Source: Rhodospirillaceae bacterium (lineage in GTDB: Bacteria; Pseudomonadota; Alphaproteobacteria; Rhodospirillales; Magnetospirillaceae). Taken from it: 16,271 nucleotides of DNA. The stretch is from contig JASLCK010000092.1 in assembly GCA_030151865.1 (NCBI GenBank), positions 1 to 16,271 of the forward strand. The letters run 5' to 3'. Both the position numbers and the translations under genes were made by a program. Every line of letters begins with the position of its first letter. The first letter of the stretch is position 1. Under the pieces are notes generated by a model. It saw only the letters and a list, made by a program, of their open reading frames with translations, had not been told where the DNA came from and ran no database searches. Shown one piece after another: positions 6,942 through 14,895 of this stretch.

Positions 6942-7754
6942 ATGCCGGTCCGCCGATTGGCTGTCATTGCTGCATTGGGCCTGTCGCTGCTGTCCGGCGG
7001 GATGCCGTCGGTCGGGGCGGAAGAAGCCAAGCCGGTCAAAGCCGATCCCCGCGTGGTTACGTTGCGGGCTGATCCGTCCTGCCCGCAAAACTGCGACCCC
7101 AACAGCGACCACCCCGGTTATGTCATCGAACTGGCCGAAAAGATTTATGGCGCGGCGGGCTATAAGGTCGATTACAAGCTGCTGAGCTGGTCTCGCACTT
7201 TGATCGAGGTGCGCCAGGGCAATATCGACGGTGCGGTGGCGGGCATCAAATCCGATGCCCCCGATTTCCGTTACCCCGAGGAAGAGGTGGGCACGCTGCA
7301 CCACGGTTTTGCCGTGCGTAAGGGTAGCGGTTGGACCTGGAAGGGGGTTCAGTCCCTGGACGGCAAGATTTTGGGGGCGATCCCCGATTACCAATATTTC
7401 CCGGAACTGAAGGTCTATATCGACCAGCATGCCGACGACCCCAAGCGGGTGCAGATGGTGGCGATGTTCAACGCCCTGGAACTTAATCTGAAAAAGCTGT
7501 CGGTTGGGCGCATCGATGTGGTGTGCGACGACATGAACACCATGCGTTACTTCCACAATCTGCTGCATCTGGAAAACTCGGTCGAACTGGTTGGCCCGGT
7601 GGGCGAGGCAGTGCCGCAATATATCGGCTTTACCCCCAACAGCGAGCGAGGCGCCAAACTGGCCAAGCTGTGGGATGACGGTGTTCGCCGCATGCGGGCC
7701 AATGGTGAATTGCAAAAGGTTCTCGACCGCTATGGCGCGAAGGACTGGAAATAA
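6942..7754 (+). CDS. Periplasmic solute-binding protein, family 3-like, partner of the downstream kinase
   Basis: The 270-residue product has a signal peptide (MPVRR, hydrophobic core, likely cleavage after VGA at residue 26). The mature part has the bilobal family 3 binding fold, with ADPSCPQNC (43-51), LSWSR (81-85) and VRQGNIDGAVAG (90-101). The two cysteines at 47 and 51 are probably disulfide-linked. The typical amino-acid-binding signature and GTT loop of transport proteins are altered (GAIPDYQYF in place of a G-T-rich loop). No permease or ATPase gene is nearby. The kinase gene begins 2 nt after the stop, so I infer that it senses rather than transports. ATG 6942 has GGGGA about five bases upstream. 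Alternative in-frame starts lie at 6927 (TTG), 6930 and 6936. The ligand is unknown. Confidence 0.85.
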   Translation: MPVRRLAVIAALGLSLLSGGMPSVGAEEAKPVKADPRVVTLRADPSCPQNCDPNSDHPGYVIELAEKIYGAAGYKVDYKLLSWSRTLIEVRQGNIDGAVAGIKSDAPDFRYPEEEVGTLHHGFAVRKGSGWTWKGVQSLDGKILGAIPDYQYFPELKVYIDQHADDPKRVQMVAMFNALELNLKKLSVGRIDVVCDDMNTMRYFHNLLHLENSVELVGPVGEAVPQYIGFTPNSERGAKLAKLWDDGVRRMRANGELQKVLDRYGAKDWK

Positions 7755-7756
7755 CC

Positions 7757-10057
7757 GTGACGCAGCGCGCTTCCAGCCAAACAGCGATGATCGAAGGCGC
7801 GGGTCTGTCGGCCCGGCGCAATCCGACGCGCAGGCTGGCCGTCAAGTTTCTGATGATCGTTATTCCGGTGGTGACGCTGTTCACGGCGGCGGTATCCGCT
7901 GTTCTGGTGCGCTCGGTTTATACCGAACTTAATCAGCAGTTGATTGAGCGAGTGGGCAATCTGGCCAAAGGTTCGGCCACTGCTCTGGCCGAACCGCTGT
8001 GGAGCCTGAACGCCACCACCATTCAGGCCATTGTCAATTCCCTGTCGGAATATGATGAGATCCGGTGTTTGGAAGTGACGGAAACCGCCACCGGCTCGAC
8101 CTATGCCTGGCCGGTCAAGGGATGCTCGTCGGTGCCCGCCATCGACCGGGTTTCCGAGGACGTGGTTTACGCCGAGCAGGTGGTGGGGCGGTTGGAACTG
8201 CTTTATCGCCGCGATGCGGTGACCCAGACCATTAAGGACGATATCGTCAAGGGCGTGTCGATGTTCGTCGGGCTGGTGCTGGTCACGGTGATCACCGCCA
8301 TGGTGGCGCACCGCATCATCATCGGGACGCCGCTGGACCGCTTGTTGGTGTCGATCCGCAATGGTAACGCCCGTGTCGAGTGGGAAGCCCGCGACGAAAT
8401 GGGCGAGGTGATTTCCGCCTATAATGAAATGACCCGCCGGGTCGAGGCCCGGACCGAGGATTTGGAAAAAGCCCGCCGTCAGGCCGAAGCCGCCAGTCAG
8501 GCCAAATCGGAATTCCTGGCGGTGATGAGCCACGAAATCCGCACGCCCATGAACGGCATCCTGGGGATGACCCGGCTGGTGTTGGACAGCCCCCTGGACG
8601 GTTGGCAGCGCGAAAACCTGCAAACCGTGCTGTCATCGGGCGAAGCCTTGATGACGGTGTTGAACGACATCTTGGACTTTTCCAAACTGGAAGCGGGCAG
8701 TCTGGAATTTTCCGCCGAGAACTTTTCGGCCGGTCTGGTGGTGGAAAGCGTCATTTCCCTGATGCGGTCGCGCGCGGTGGAAAAGGGCATCACCATTCAG
8801 GGTACGGTGTCTCCGCTGGTGCCCGCCTATCTGAAGGGCGATCCGCTGCGGTTGCGCCAAGTGCTGCTTAATCTGGTGGGCAATGCCATCAAATTTACCG
8901 AGGTGGGGGGGATCGATATCCGTGTCGAGCCTGAGCCCCTGAGCAAGGGCGACGGGCACGAAGTGTTGAATGACATCGTGCAACTGCGTTTCACGGTGAC
9001 CGATACCGGGATCGGCATTGCTGAGGAATCGCGGGGCAATCTGTTCAAATCCTTCTCGCAGGCCGACAACTCGATCTCGCGCCGTTTTGGCGGCACCGGT
9101 CTGGGGTTGGCCATCTGCAAAAAGATCGTCAGCCTGCAAGGCGGGCGGATTGGCGTCGAGTCCAAGCTGGGCAAGGGCAGCCGCTTCTGGTTTGTGCTGA
9201 GCTTTCCCGTCGGGGAACGTCCGCCCGAGGAAAACCGTCAGGCCGCGCCGAGCGCGCCGCTGGTGCATCCCATGCAAATCCTGCTGGCCGAAGATTCGTC
9301 GGTCAATCAGCGGGTGGTGGTTGGCATTCTGGGGAAGCGGGGGCATCGCGTCACCGTCGCCAAGGATGGCCGTCTGGCTTTGGAAGCGGTGTTGCGCCAG
9401 CATTTCGACCTGATCTTGATGGATATGCATATGCCCGATATGGACGGGTTGGAGGCCAGCCGCCGCATTCGCGGGCTGCCGCCGCCTGCCGGACACATGC
9501 CCATCATTGCCCTGACGGCGGCGGCGTTCCGCGAACATACCCAGGCCTGCCTGGATGCGGGTATGGACGAGGTGCTGCATAAGCCTTTTCAGCCGGACCA
9601 CCTGATCGCCACCGTGGAAAGCTATGGGGTGATGAAGGACGCGGCGTCCTTGGTCGGACATGGGGCGGCGGCCCTGGCCCCGGTGGTTCATCAGGCGGCC
9701 TCCGCGCTGGAGGACATGGCCGATCTGGATCTCAAAATGTTCGATGCCCTGCGCGGCCAGTTGGGTGACGAAGTTGTGCACAGTATCGTTTCCGAATATG
9801 CGCAGAACAGTCAGCGCCTGCTGTCGGTGGTTCAGGATCGCGATCTGCCGTTCAAGTCCCGCCAGGAGGCAGCCCACAGTCTGAAGGGGGCCAGTGGCCT
9901 GCTGGGGTTGTCGGCCATCCATGCCCGGTGTCAGGAAATCGAACTGGCTTGCCGGGATGAAATCCTGGCGGATGTGGACAGGCTGAGTGGCGATCTGGGT
10001 GGTTTGCTGCAAACCGGTTGCGCCCTGTTGGAATCCCGTCTCAGTCCGGTGGCGTAA
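7757..10057 (+). CDS. Hybrid sensor histidine kinase with receiver and HPt domains
   Basis: This 766-residue inner-membrane phosphorelay kinase has, in order: a first membrane helix (about 29-51); a periplasmic segment of about 115 residues containing Cys104 and Cys123; a second helix (about 165-187); a HAMP region (about 188-240); a HisKA with phosphoacceptor His259 in MSHEIRTPMNG; an ATPase domain with N-box Asn376, DTGIG (416-420) and GGTGLG (445-450); a receiver (about 506-622) with LAED, phosphoacceptor Asp556 and Lys609; and an HPt domain with His707 in AAHSLKG. All catalytic residues of a four-step relay are present in one chain. The periplasmic part is too small for a large sensor domain, which suits detection through the solute-binding protein encoded 2 nt upstream. 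The start is GTG 7757. The cognate response regulator is not in the window. Confidence 0.95.
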   Translation: MTQRASSQTAMIEGAGLSARRNPTRRLAVKFLMIVIPVVTLFTAAVSAVLVRSVYTELNQQLIERVGNLAKGSATALAEPLWSLNATTIQAIVNSLSEYDEIRCLEVTETATGSTYAWPVKGCSSVPAIDRVSEDVVYAEQVVGRLELLYRRDAVTQTIKDDIVKGVSMFVGLVLVTVITAMVAHRIIIGTPLDRLLVSIRNGNARVEWEARDEMGEVISAYNEMTRRVEARTEDLEKARRQAEAASQAKSEFLAVMSHEIRTPMNGILGMTRLVLDSPLDGWQRENLQTVLSSGEALMTVLNDILDFSKLEAGSLEFSAENFSAGLVVESVISLMRSRAVEKGITIQGTVSPLVPAYLKGDPLRLRQVLLNLVGNAIKFTEVGGIDIRVEPEPLSKGDGHEVLNDIVQLRFTVTDTGIGIAEESRGNLFKSFSQADNSISRRFGGTGLGLAICKKIVSLQGGRIGVESKLGKGSRFWFVLSFPVGERPPEENRQAAPSAPLVHPMQILLAEDSSVNQRVVVGILGKRGHRVTVAKDGRLALEAVLRQHFDLILMDMHMPDMDGLEASRRIRGLPPPAGHMPIIALTAAAFREHTQACLDAGMDEVLHKPFQPDHLIATVESYGVMKDAASLVGHGAAALAPVVHQAASALEDMADLDLKMFDALRGQLGDEVVHSIVSEYAQNSQRLLSVVQDRDLPFKSRQEAAHSLKGASGLLGLSAIHARCQEIELACRDEILADVDRLSGDLGGLLQTGCALLESRLSPVA

Positions 10058-10058
10058 C

Positions 10059-10301
10059 ATGGCATTCTCGCCCGTCGAACGCGCTTTGCTGCTGCAAGCC
10101 AAAGGGGTTGGTCCCAAGGTGATCGAGCGGTTGGAGCAATTGGGCTTTGACAGCTTTGCCAAGCTGGCGCCGCAAGATGCCGCCGCCATTTGCGCCGCTG
10201 CCGCCGGTCTGGTCGGCTCGTCATGCTGGAAGAACAGCCCGCAAGCCCGCAGCGCCATTGCCGCCGCCATCGAAGTGGCGCGTCAGGACGGCGCGTTCTA
10301 A
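10059..10301 (+). CDS. Small helix-hairpin-helix protein, Cdd1-like
   Basis: This 80-residue cytoplasmic protein has a KGVGPKVIERLEQLGFDSFAK segment (about 15-35) typical of a helix-hairpin-helix turn, followed by helical Ala-rich sequence with CWKN and a C-terminal helix. It resembles the short Cdd1 (pathogenicity locus) HhH family, which has no established biochemical function; DNA binding is possible. The ATG lies 1 nt after the kinase stop, with GGTGG about six bases upstream, so translation is probably coupled to the kinase. A link between an HhH protein and a sensor kinase is unexpected and may be incidental co-transcription. A longer frame reaching back to 9987 overlaps the kinase and is not needed. 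Confidence 0.75.
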   Translation: MAFSPVERALLLQAKGVGPKVIERLEQLGFDSFAKLAPQDAAAICAAAAGLVGSSCWKNSPQARSAIAAAIEVARQDGAF

Positions 10302-10317
10302 AGGGCCTGGCGGCCCT
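10302..10317. terminator. Compact convergent hairpin between the kinase operon and ccrM
   Basis: AGGGCC (10302-10307) and GGCCCT (10312-10317) pair around TGGC, filling most of the 24-nt gap between two converging genes. On the minus strand the stem is followed by TTTA, on the plus strand only by GTT. It is a likely but weak bidirectional terminator. Confidence 0.5.
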
Positions 10318-10325
10318 GTTGCGTG

Positions 10326-11426
10326 TTAATGCAATTCCGAACGGATCTTTTGACGCAGAACGTCGATGGCGATCAGTTCGCCTTCCCGTTCGAAGTGCCA
10401 GAAGGTCCAGCCGTTGCAGGTTGGCGCCCCTTGCACGGCGGCCCCGACCTGATGGATCGAGCCGCGATGGTGGTCCGTGATCAAGGTCCCATCGGCGCGG
10501 ACCTTGGCGCTCCAACGGCGGCGATTGCCGTCCCACAGCACTTCGCCGGGATCAAGCAGCCCGCGTTCCAAAACCGCCCCAAAGGGGATGCGGGGTTCGG
10601 ACCGCTTGTTGGGGGTGGACAGCACCGACAGATCGGTGACTTCGCGCACCTTGGCGATGCGTTCCTGGGCGGCGGCGATATAGGTTTCGTCGCGTTCCAG
10701 GCCGATCCAGCGGCGCCCCAGCTTTTTGGCTACCGCGCCGGTGGTGCCGGTGCCGAAGAAGGGGTCCAAGACCACGTCGCCGGGGTTGGAGGCTGCCAGG
10801 ATGACACGGTACAGCAGGCTTTCCGGCTTTTGCGTCGGGTGGGTCTTGCGCCCCCCGCTTTTCAGCCGTTCCGGCCCGGTGCACAGGGGCATCATCCAAT
10901 CGCTGCGCATTTGCAGCCCTTCGTTCAGGGCCTTCATCGCTTCATAATTGAAGGTGTAGCGGGCGCGCGGGCTCTTCGAGCACCAGAGCAGGGTTTCGTG
11001 GGCGTTGGTAAAACGGGTGCCGCGAAAGTTGGGCATGGGATTGGTCTTGGTCCAGACCACATCGTTCAACACCCAAAAGCCCAAATCCTGAAGGATTGCG
11101 CCAACCCGATAAATGTTGTGATAGCTGCCGATCACCCACAGGGTGCCATCGTCTTTCAAGACGCGGCGGGCGGCATCCAGCCAGCGGCGCGTGAAATCGT
11201 CATAGGCGGCAAAGCTGCCCTGAGGATCGGCGGCGGGATCGCCGAAACGGTCCCACTCTTCCTCGACCCCATCGACCTTGCTGTTGTTGGGGCGCAATAG
11301 CTGCCCGCCCAATTGCAGGTTATAGGGCGGGTCGGCGAAAACGAGATCGACCGAGCGGGCCGGCAGCCCGTTCATCAGATCGATGCAGTCACCCTGCAAA
11401 ATCAGGTTGGTTTTCAGCGTTCCCAT
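10326..11426 (-). CDS. ccrM: Cell-cycle-type adenine methyltransferase CcrM (GANTC)
   Basis: This 366-residue N6-adenine DNA methyltransferase has the beta-class motif order. The catalytic DPPY (32-35) comes first, and the SAM-binding DPFFGTGTT (221-229) follows. A THPTQKP segment lies at 195-201. The C-terminal part (about 270-360) is the extra domain seen in CcrM enzymes and contributes to DNA recognition. Length and layout match Caulobacter CcrM, which methylates GANTC and couples replication to transcription. No restriction enzyme gene is nearby. The start is ATG 11426, giving the family-like MGTLKTNLILQGDC. A TTG at 11444 lies in the palindromic GANTC region and lacks a ribosome binding site. 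It is the last gene of an antiporter-rnhB-ccrM operon. Confidence 0.95.
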   Translation of the reverse strand: MGTLKTNLILQGDCIDLMNGLPARSVDLVFADPPYNLQLGGQLLRPNNSKVDGVEEEWDRFGDPAADPQGSFAAYDDFTRRWLDAARRVLKDDGTLWVIGSYHNIYRVGAILQDLGFWVLNDVVWTKTNPMPNFRGTRFTNAHETLLWCSKSPRARYTFNYEAMKALNEGLQMRSDWMMPLCTGPERLKSGGRKTHPTQKPESLLYRVILAASNPGDVVLDPFFGTGTTGAVAKKLGRRWIGLERDETYIAAAQERIAKVREVTDLSVLSTPNKRSEPRIPFGAVLERGLLDPGEVLWDGNRRRWSAKVRADGTLITDHHRGSIHQVGAAVQGAPTCNGWTFWHFEREGELIAIDVLRQKIRSELH

Positions 11427-11433
11427 TTCGGCA

Positions 11434-11486
11434 CTTTGAGTCAAAGTTTAGCCGACGTCAACAACTGATTGGAATCTATAGATTCC
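11434..11486 (-). promoter_or_regulatory. Cluster of three GANTC sites in two palindromes upstream of ccrM
   Basis: CTTTGAGTCAAAG (11434-11446) is a perfect 13-base palindrome centred on GAGTC. GGAATCTATAGATTCC (11471-11486) is a perfect 16-base palindrome containing GAATC (11472-11476) and GATTC (11481-11485). The second one overlaps the rnhB stop codon (11476-11478). The three methylation sites fall within 48 bases just before ccrM. In Caulobacter the ccrM promoter also carries GANTC sites that respond to methylation; regulation here is inferred by analogy. A TTGACG lies between the palindromes on the minus strand, but no good -10 follows it. Confidence 0.55.
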
Positions 11487-12084
11487 CAAATAAATCAGCG
11501 ATAGGGGCGAAGCTGCGGCGGTGTTCTGGCGTCATGCCAAGTTGTTGAATTGCCTGACGATGTTCCGCCGTGCCGTATCCGGCATTATGGTCCCAGCCAT
11601 AGCCGGGATAACGCGCCGCCAGTTCGGTCATCATGCGGTCGCGGGTAACCTTGGCAATGATCGAGGCGGCGGCGATCGACAGACTGAGTCCGTCGCCCTT
11701 GACCACGCATTGCACCTTGCAGGGCAGGGGCGGGATTTGGTTGCCGTCCACCAGGGCGTGATCGACCGCAACGCCCAGGTTATCAACTGCGCGCCGCATG
11801 GCCAGAAACGTGGCCTTCAGGATGTTGATGCGGTCAATTTCCCCGGCTTCGGCCAATCCGACGCCAACTTGCGCGGTGTCTTGGATCAGATCGAACAGCC
11901 GATCCCGCTTTTTGGCCGAGACTTTTTTGCTGTCGTTCAACTGCTCGCGCAGGATCGGGTGCAGGGTGTCGGCGGGCAGAATGACGGCGGCGGCCACCAC
12001 AGGCCCGGCCAGGGGGCCGCGTCCGGCTTCATCGATGCCGCAGACGATTCCCTGCAAGGCTTGCTCATAGGAAAAATCAGGCAT
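11476..12084 (-). CDS. rnhB: Ribonuclease HII
   Basis: This 202-residue enzyme removes ribonucleotides and RNA primers from RNA/DNA hybrids. The signature GIDEAGRGPLAGP (16-28) supplies Asp18 and Glu19. Asp113 (VDGN) and Asp131 (KGDG) complete the metal-binding set, and the IAAASIIAKVTRDR segment (137-150) is typical. It is full length for the family. Its ATG overlaps the TGA of the antiporter gene by one base (TGATG), so translation is probably coupled, with AGGAAAG seven bases upstream inside the preceding gene. ccrM begins 49 bases downstream; rnhB-ccrM adjacency is a recurring alphaproteobacterial arrangement. Confidence 0.96.
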   Translation of the reverse strand: MPDFSYEQALQGIVCGIDEAGRGPLAGPVVAAAVILPADTLHPILREQLNDSKKVSAKKRDRLFDLIQDTAQVGVGLAEAGEIDRINILKATFLAMRRAVDNLGVAVDHALVDGNQIPPLPCKVQCVVKGDGLSLSIAAASIIAKVTRDRMMTELAARYPGYGWDHNAGYGTAEHRQAIQQLGMTPEHRRSFAPIADLFGNL

Positions 12085-13394
12085 CAGGCGCTTTCCTGCG
12101 GCGAGGGCGGGGGTTGTTGTGGGTGCGGCGTCAGGGAAACGCGGCCCGGCAAGTGCAACCGTTTGCGCCGCTGCTTCCAGGCGCTGCGCACGGAAAAGGC
12201 CTGCATCAGTTCGCGCGGCGAGGTCACGCCCGCCACCGCCAAGGCATGCAGTCGGCGCGCCGTCATCAGCCAGACCGGGCTTAGCATCAGGCTCAGCACC
12301 GTGACGGCGACCACCAGACGGGATTCCTGTTTGCCGATCAGGTGGTTGGTCTGGCCGATTTCCGCCAGCAGAAAGGAAAACTCGCCGACCTGGGCCAGGG
12401 TTACGCCGATCATGAAGGCGCGCGGCCAGCCTTGCCCCAGCAGTTTCAGTGCGCCGACATTGAGCAAGGTCTTAAAGACCGTGACCATCAGCAACAGCAA
12501 GACCACGGTGCCGATATTGGCCCAGATAAAGCGCAAATCCAGCAGCAGCCCGACCGAGACGAAGAACACCATCATCAGCACGCTTTGAATCGGCTGGGTG
12601 CTTTTCATCATCGATCCGCATTCCTTGGAATTGCCGATCACCACACCGGCCAGGAACGCGCCATAGGCAGGCGACAGCCCCACCAGATCGGCCAGGGTGG
12701 CGGCGCCAAAGCACCAGGCCAGACCGGTCAGGGGCGACAGGTCCTGATGTTCGGCCACCAGCTTGCCAAAGGGCAGGCGGATCGGGCGGCGCAGCAGGAA
12801 CCAGAACAGCAGCACCAGGATCAGGATGGAGCCCACTACCTTTTCCAGATCGACTGGGCTGAAGCCTTTGCGCGACATCGCCGACAAGATCAGCATCATC
12901 GGCACCACGGCCATATCCTGGGCGATCAGGATACCGATGGTGGTGCGTCCGGCGGTCGTCGAGATTTCCTCGGAACTTTCCAGGATTTTGATGACGACGG
13001 CGGTGGACGACACCGACACCACGAACCCCAGCAAAATGGCGGTTCCCAGATTCCACTTCAGCAGTGGGGCCAGCAGCCAGGCCACGGTAACGCTGCCTGC
13101 GATCTGCAGTAGGGTCGCCAGCAAGGCGACCCGCCAGCCCTGGACAAAGCGGCGCAAATCCAACTGCATGCCCACCAGGAACAGCAGCATCAAGACGCCA
13201 AACTGAGCCAGGGTATCAACCGCGTCGCGGTTGCTGACCAGTTTCAGCCCTGCCGGTCCCAGCAGGGCCCCGGCAACGATATAGCCGACAATGGCCGGCT
13301 GGCGCAGGCGGGCAAACACCACCCCGCAAAACAGGGCGGCCAGGGCGATGATGGCGGCGGCGGTAACGTCGGAAAGTTCGGAAATATCAGGCAT
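12084..13394 (-). CDS. Kef-type monovalent cation:proton antiporter (CPA2), no RCK domain
   Basis: This 436-residue inner-membrane protein has about 12-13 hydrophobic helices across the first 380 residues. Family-like segments include RQPAIVGYIVAGALLGP near the N-terminus, VSVSSTAVVIKIL and the following LIAQDMAVVPMML in the middle, and LAQVGEFSFLL late. The C-terminal tail of about 55 residues is basic and proline-rich. The TrkA-N/RCK domain of KefB and KefC is absent, so regulation by glutathione or NAD(H) in the same chain is unlikely. K+ or Na+ exchange for H+ is a family inference. ATG 13394 is preferred over an adjacent GTG at 13397; the ribosome binding site is weak for either. It heads the operon with rnhB and ccrM. 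Confidence 0.9.
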   Translation of the reverse strand: MPDISELSDVTAAAIIALAALFCGVVFARLRQPAIVGYIVAGALLGPAGLKLVSNRDAVDTLAQFGVLMLLFLVGMQLDLRRFVQGWRVALLATLLQIAGSVTVAWLLAPLLKWNLGTAILLGFVVSVSSTAVVIKILESSEEISTTAGRTTIGILIAQDMAVVPMMLILSAMSRKGFSPVDLEKVVGSILILVLLFWFLLRRPIRLPFGKLVAEHQDLSPLTGLAWCFGAATLADLVGLSPAYGAFLAGVVIGNSKECGSMMKSTQPIQSVLMMVFFVSVGLLLDLRFIWANIGTVVLLLLMVTVFKTLLNVGALKLLGQGWPRAFMIGVTLAQVGEFSFLLAEIGQTNHLIGKQESRLVVAVTVLSLMLSPVWLMTARRLHALAVAGVTSPRELMQAFSVRSAWKQRRKRLHLPGRVSLTPHPQQPPPSPQESA

Positions 13395-13417
13395 CACAGA
13401 CAGACTTTAACACGTTC

Positions 13418-13440
13418 ACCCCGGGGTTCTAACCCCCGGT
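13418..13440. repeat. Inverted repeat upstream of the antiporter gene
   Basis: CCGGGGTT (13421-13428) pairs with AACCCCCGG (13431-13439), with one bulged C and a two-base CT centre. Flanking bases extend it slightly. It lies about 25 bases upstream of the antiporter start in the divergent region (13395-13564). It could be an operator or an mRNA hairpin near the translation start. It superficially resembles a tRNA T-arm, but no tRNA surrounds it. Confidence 0.4.
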
Positions 13441-13501
13441 CATGGCGATTTTGAGGCGGCGGTCCGGTTTTCTGGTAGAAAATAGCCCGGCCTTTGCCGT
13501 C

Positions 13502-13528
13502 TTGTCGGGCGAGGCTGCTTAAGATAAT
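13502..13528 (+). promoter_or_regulatory. Possible promoter of the PAS membrane protein gene
   Basis: GATAAT (13523-13528) is a good -10 match. TTGTCG (13502-13507) is a fair -35, but the 15-nt spacer is short. The -10 lies 36 bases before the ATG. No other box pair in this divergent region fits better. Confidence 0.3.
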
Positions 13529-13564
13529 CTTTCCGCATGCCAATGGTTGCACAAGGGGGCGAGC

Positions 13565-14761
13565 ATGTCCTTTGCCGAACGTCAAACTGCGCGCACTTTG
13601 TTTGACTTGTCATTGGCGCTTTTTTCAAAAGTGATCGAAGGTTTGGTGGCTGTATTGCCGCTCAGTCTGGCTGGATATCTTTGGTTGTACCAGGATGCTA
13701 CCTTGCGGTGCGAGGTGCACACGTTCCACGTTCTGGCAATTTTTGTCGCCTGTTCTTTGTCTGGTTTCGTCACCTTTGTCACCTGGCGCTGCTGGGCCGA
13801 AAGCGGCGAGCCGTTTTTGCGCTACATCACCCTGGCCTTGCTGGCTTTCACCGCGATTTATTTGCCCCATGGCCTGCTGACGCCGTGGGCGGGGCAGAAT
13901 ATCTGGCTGTTTTTGCTGTTCGGTCCGGCGTCGCGCTTCGTCATGGGCGCTTATATGTTTCTGGCCCTGTGCGCCTATACCGAGGAAGACGTACCGGTCG
14001 AAGCCGACAAAACCCCGGGTCTGTGGCGTCGTCATCTGCTGCTGATCGCCCTGGTGATCCCGTTGGTGGCGGTTTTGGCGATGTCACCGGTGGCCGGGCA
14101 GCTGTGGGTCCGTCTGGTATTGGAAGGCGGCGCGGTGGCGCTGTGCTGTGGCGCACTGGTGGCCCTGGCGGCGCGCGATGTTCGCTCGCCGCTGATGGGT
14201 TATACCCGGATGGCGCTGATCTTCTTTGCCGAATCCTCTATCGTGTTTCTGCTGGGCAAGCCCTGGAATCATATCTGGTGGCTGGCGCATCTGATCTTTG
14301 CCGCCGGGTTCTTTATCCTGTCTTATGGGGTGGTGCGGGCTTATCGCAGCAGCAAGTCGTTCGCCAACGTCTATTCGCACGAAGAACTGCTGGTGCGTCT
14401 GGTGGCGTCGGAAGCCGGACACCGTGCTTCGGTCGAGGCCGAGGAACGGCTGCGCGATATCCTGAACGCCAGTCCCATGGCTGTGGTGGTGGCCAATCTG
14501 GGGGGCGAGATCCTGTTTCGCAATCATCGGCTGGATGCCTTGTTTGGTCCGTCCAATGTGCATTTGGGCGGCATCCTGCAGCAAGCCCTGGCGGGCGAGG
14601 CTACCGGCGCCGATGGCCGGTGCGAGGCCCCTTATGTCAATGCCGACGGCAAGCCCGGCTGGTTGGCCGTGACCATTTCCGCGATCCAGTATCAGGGGGA
14701 GGCGGCAGCGGTCATGCATCTGCAAGATATTACGGCGTTAAAGAAGCCTGATTTGTCCTGA
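13565..14761 (+). CDS. Eight-helix membrane protein with a C-terminal PAS domain and no output domain
   Basis: The 398-residue product has about eight membrane helices (around 23-43, 56-75, 85-103, 112-135, 158-175, 183-203, 213-231, 238-257). A short helical linker rich in E and R (about 272-298) follows, then a PAS domain (about 295-392) with ILNASPMAVVVANLGGEILFRN at its start and VMHLQDIT at its end. This is the front half of many membrane sensor kinases and diguanylate cyclases, yet the chain stops eight residues after the PAS core. The 134 bases downstream encode no kinase, GGDEF or EAL sequence. The protein could signal through a partner, or be a stable truncated relative of a larger sensor. 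AAGGGGG five bases upstream supports ATG 13565; an upstream TTG at 13547 is less likely. The ligand is unknown. Confidence 0.85.
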   Translation: MSFAERQTARTLFDLSLALFSKVIEGLVAVLPLSLAGYLWLYQDATLRCEVHTFHVLAIFVACSLSGFVTFVTWRCWAESGEPFLRYITLALLAFTAIYLPHGLLTPWAGQNIWLFLLFGPASRFVMGAYMFLALCAYTEEDVPVEADKTPGLWRRHLLLIALVIPLVAVLAMSPVAGQLWVRLVLEGGAVALCCGALVALAARDVRSPLMGYTRMALIFFAESSIVFLLGKPWNHIWWLAHLIFAAGFFILSYGVVRAYRSSKSFANVYSHEELLVRLVASEAGHRASVEAEERLRDILNASPMAVVVANLGGEILFRNHRLDALFGPSNVHLGGILQQALAGEATGADGRCEAPYVNADGKPGWLAVTISAIQYQGEAAAVMHLQDITALKKPDLS

Positions 14762-14895
14762 TCCAGGAAGTGTGGCGCATGCCAAAAGTCGGATCGATCA
14801 AGGGGACCTTATTCCTTTGGTCCGCTGGAAAGTCACGCTCCCTCCGGTTACTCTGGTCTGCATAACATCCAGAAAAAAGTAACTGGGAGGCAATT

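Noticed and set aside
6531..7715. 394-codon minus-strand frame across the binding-protein gene
   Set aside because: It overlaps the binding protein in antisense and the small membrane protein in another frame, and it has no plausible start signal or family similarity.
8633..10270. 545-codon minus-strand frame opposite the histidine kinase
   Set aside because: The kinase motifs on the plus strand are unambiguous. The antisense frame is rich in H, Q and R with no domain, as expected from codon bias.
10326..11426. ccrM as part of a restriction-modification system
   Set aside because: No endonuclease or specificity gene is adjacent. The rnhB linkage and C-terminal domain fit an orphan cell-cycle methylase.
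13418..13440. tRNA remnant or T-arm
   Set aside because: The T-loop-like bases do not match the consensus fully, and no acceptor, D or anticodon arms occur at the right distances.
14827..14850. EcfG-type general stress promoter before the 59-residue ORF
   Set aside because: GGAAA and CGGTT are present, but the spacing is about 13 rather than 16-17 and neither box matches fully.
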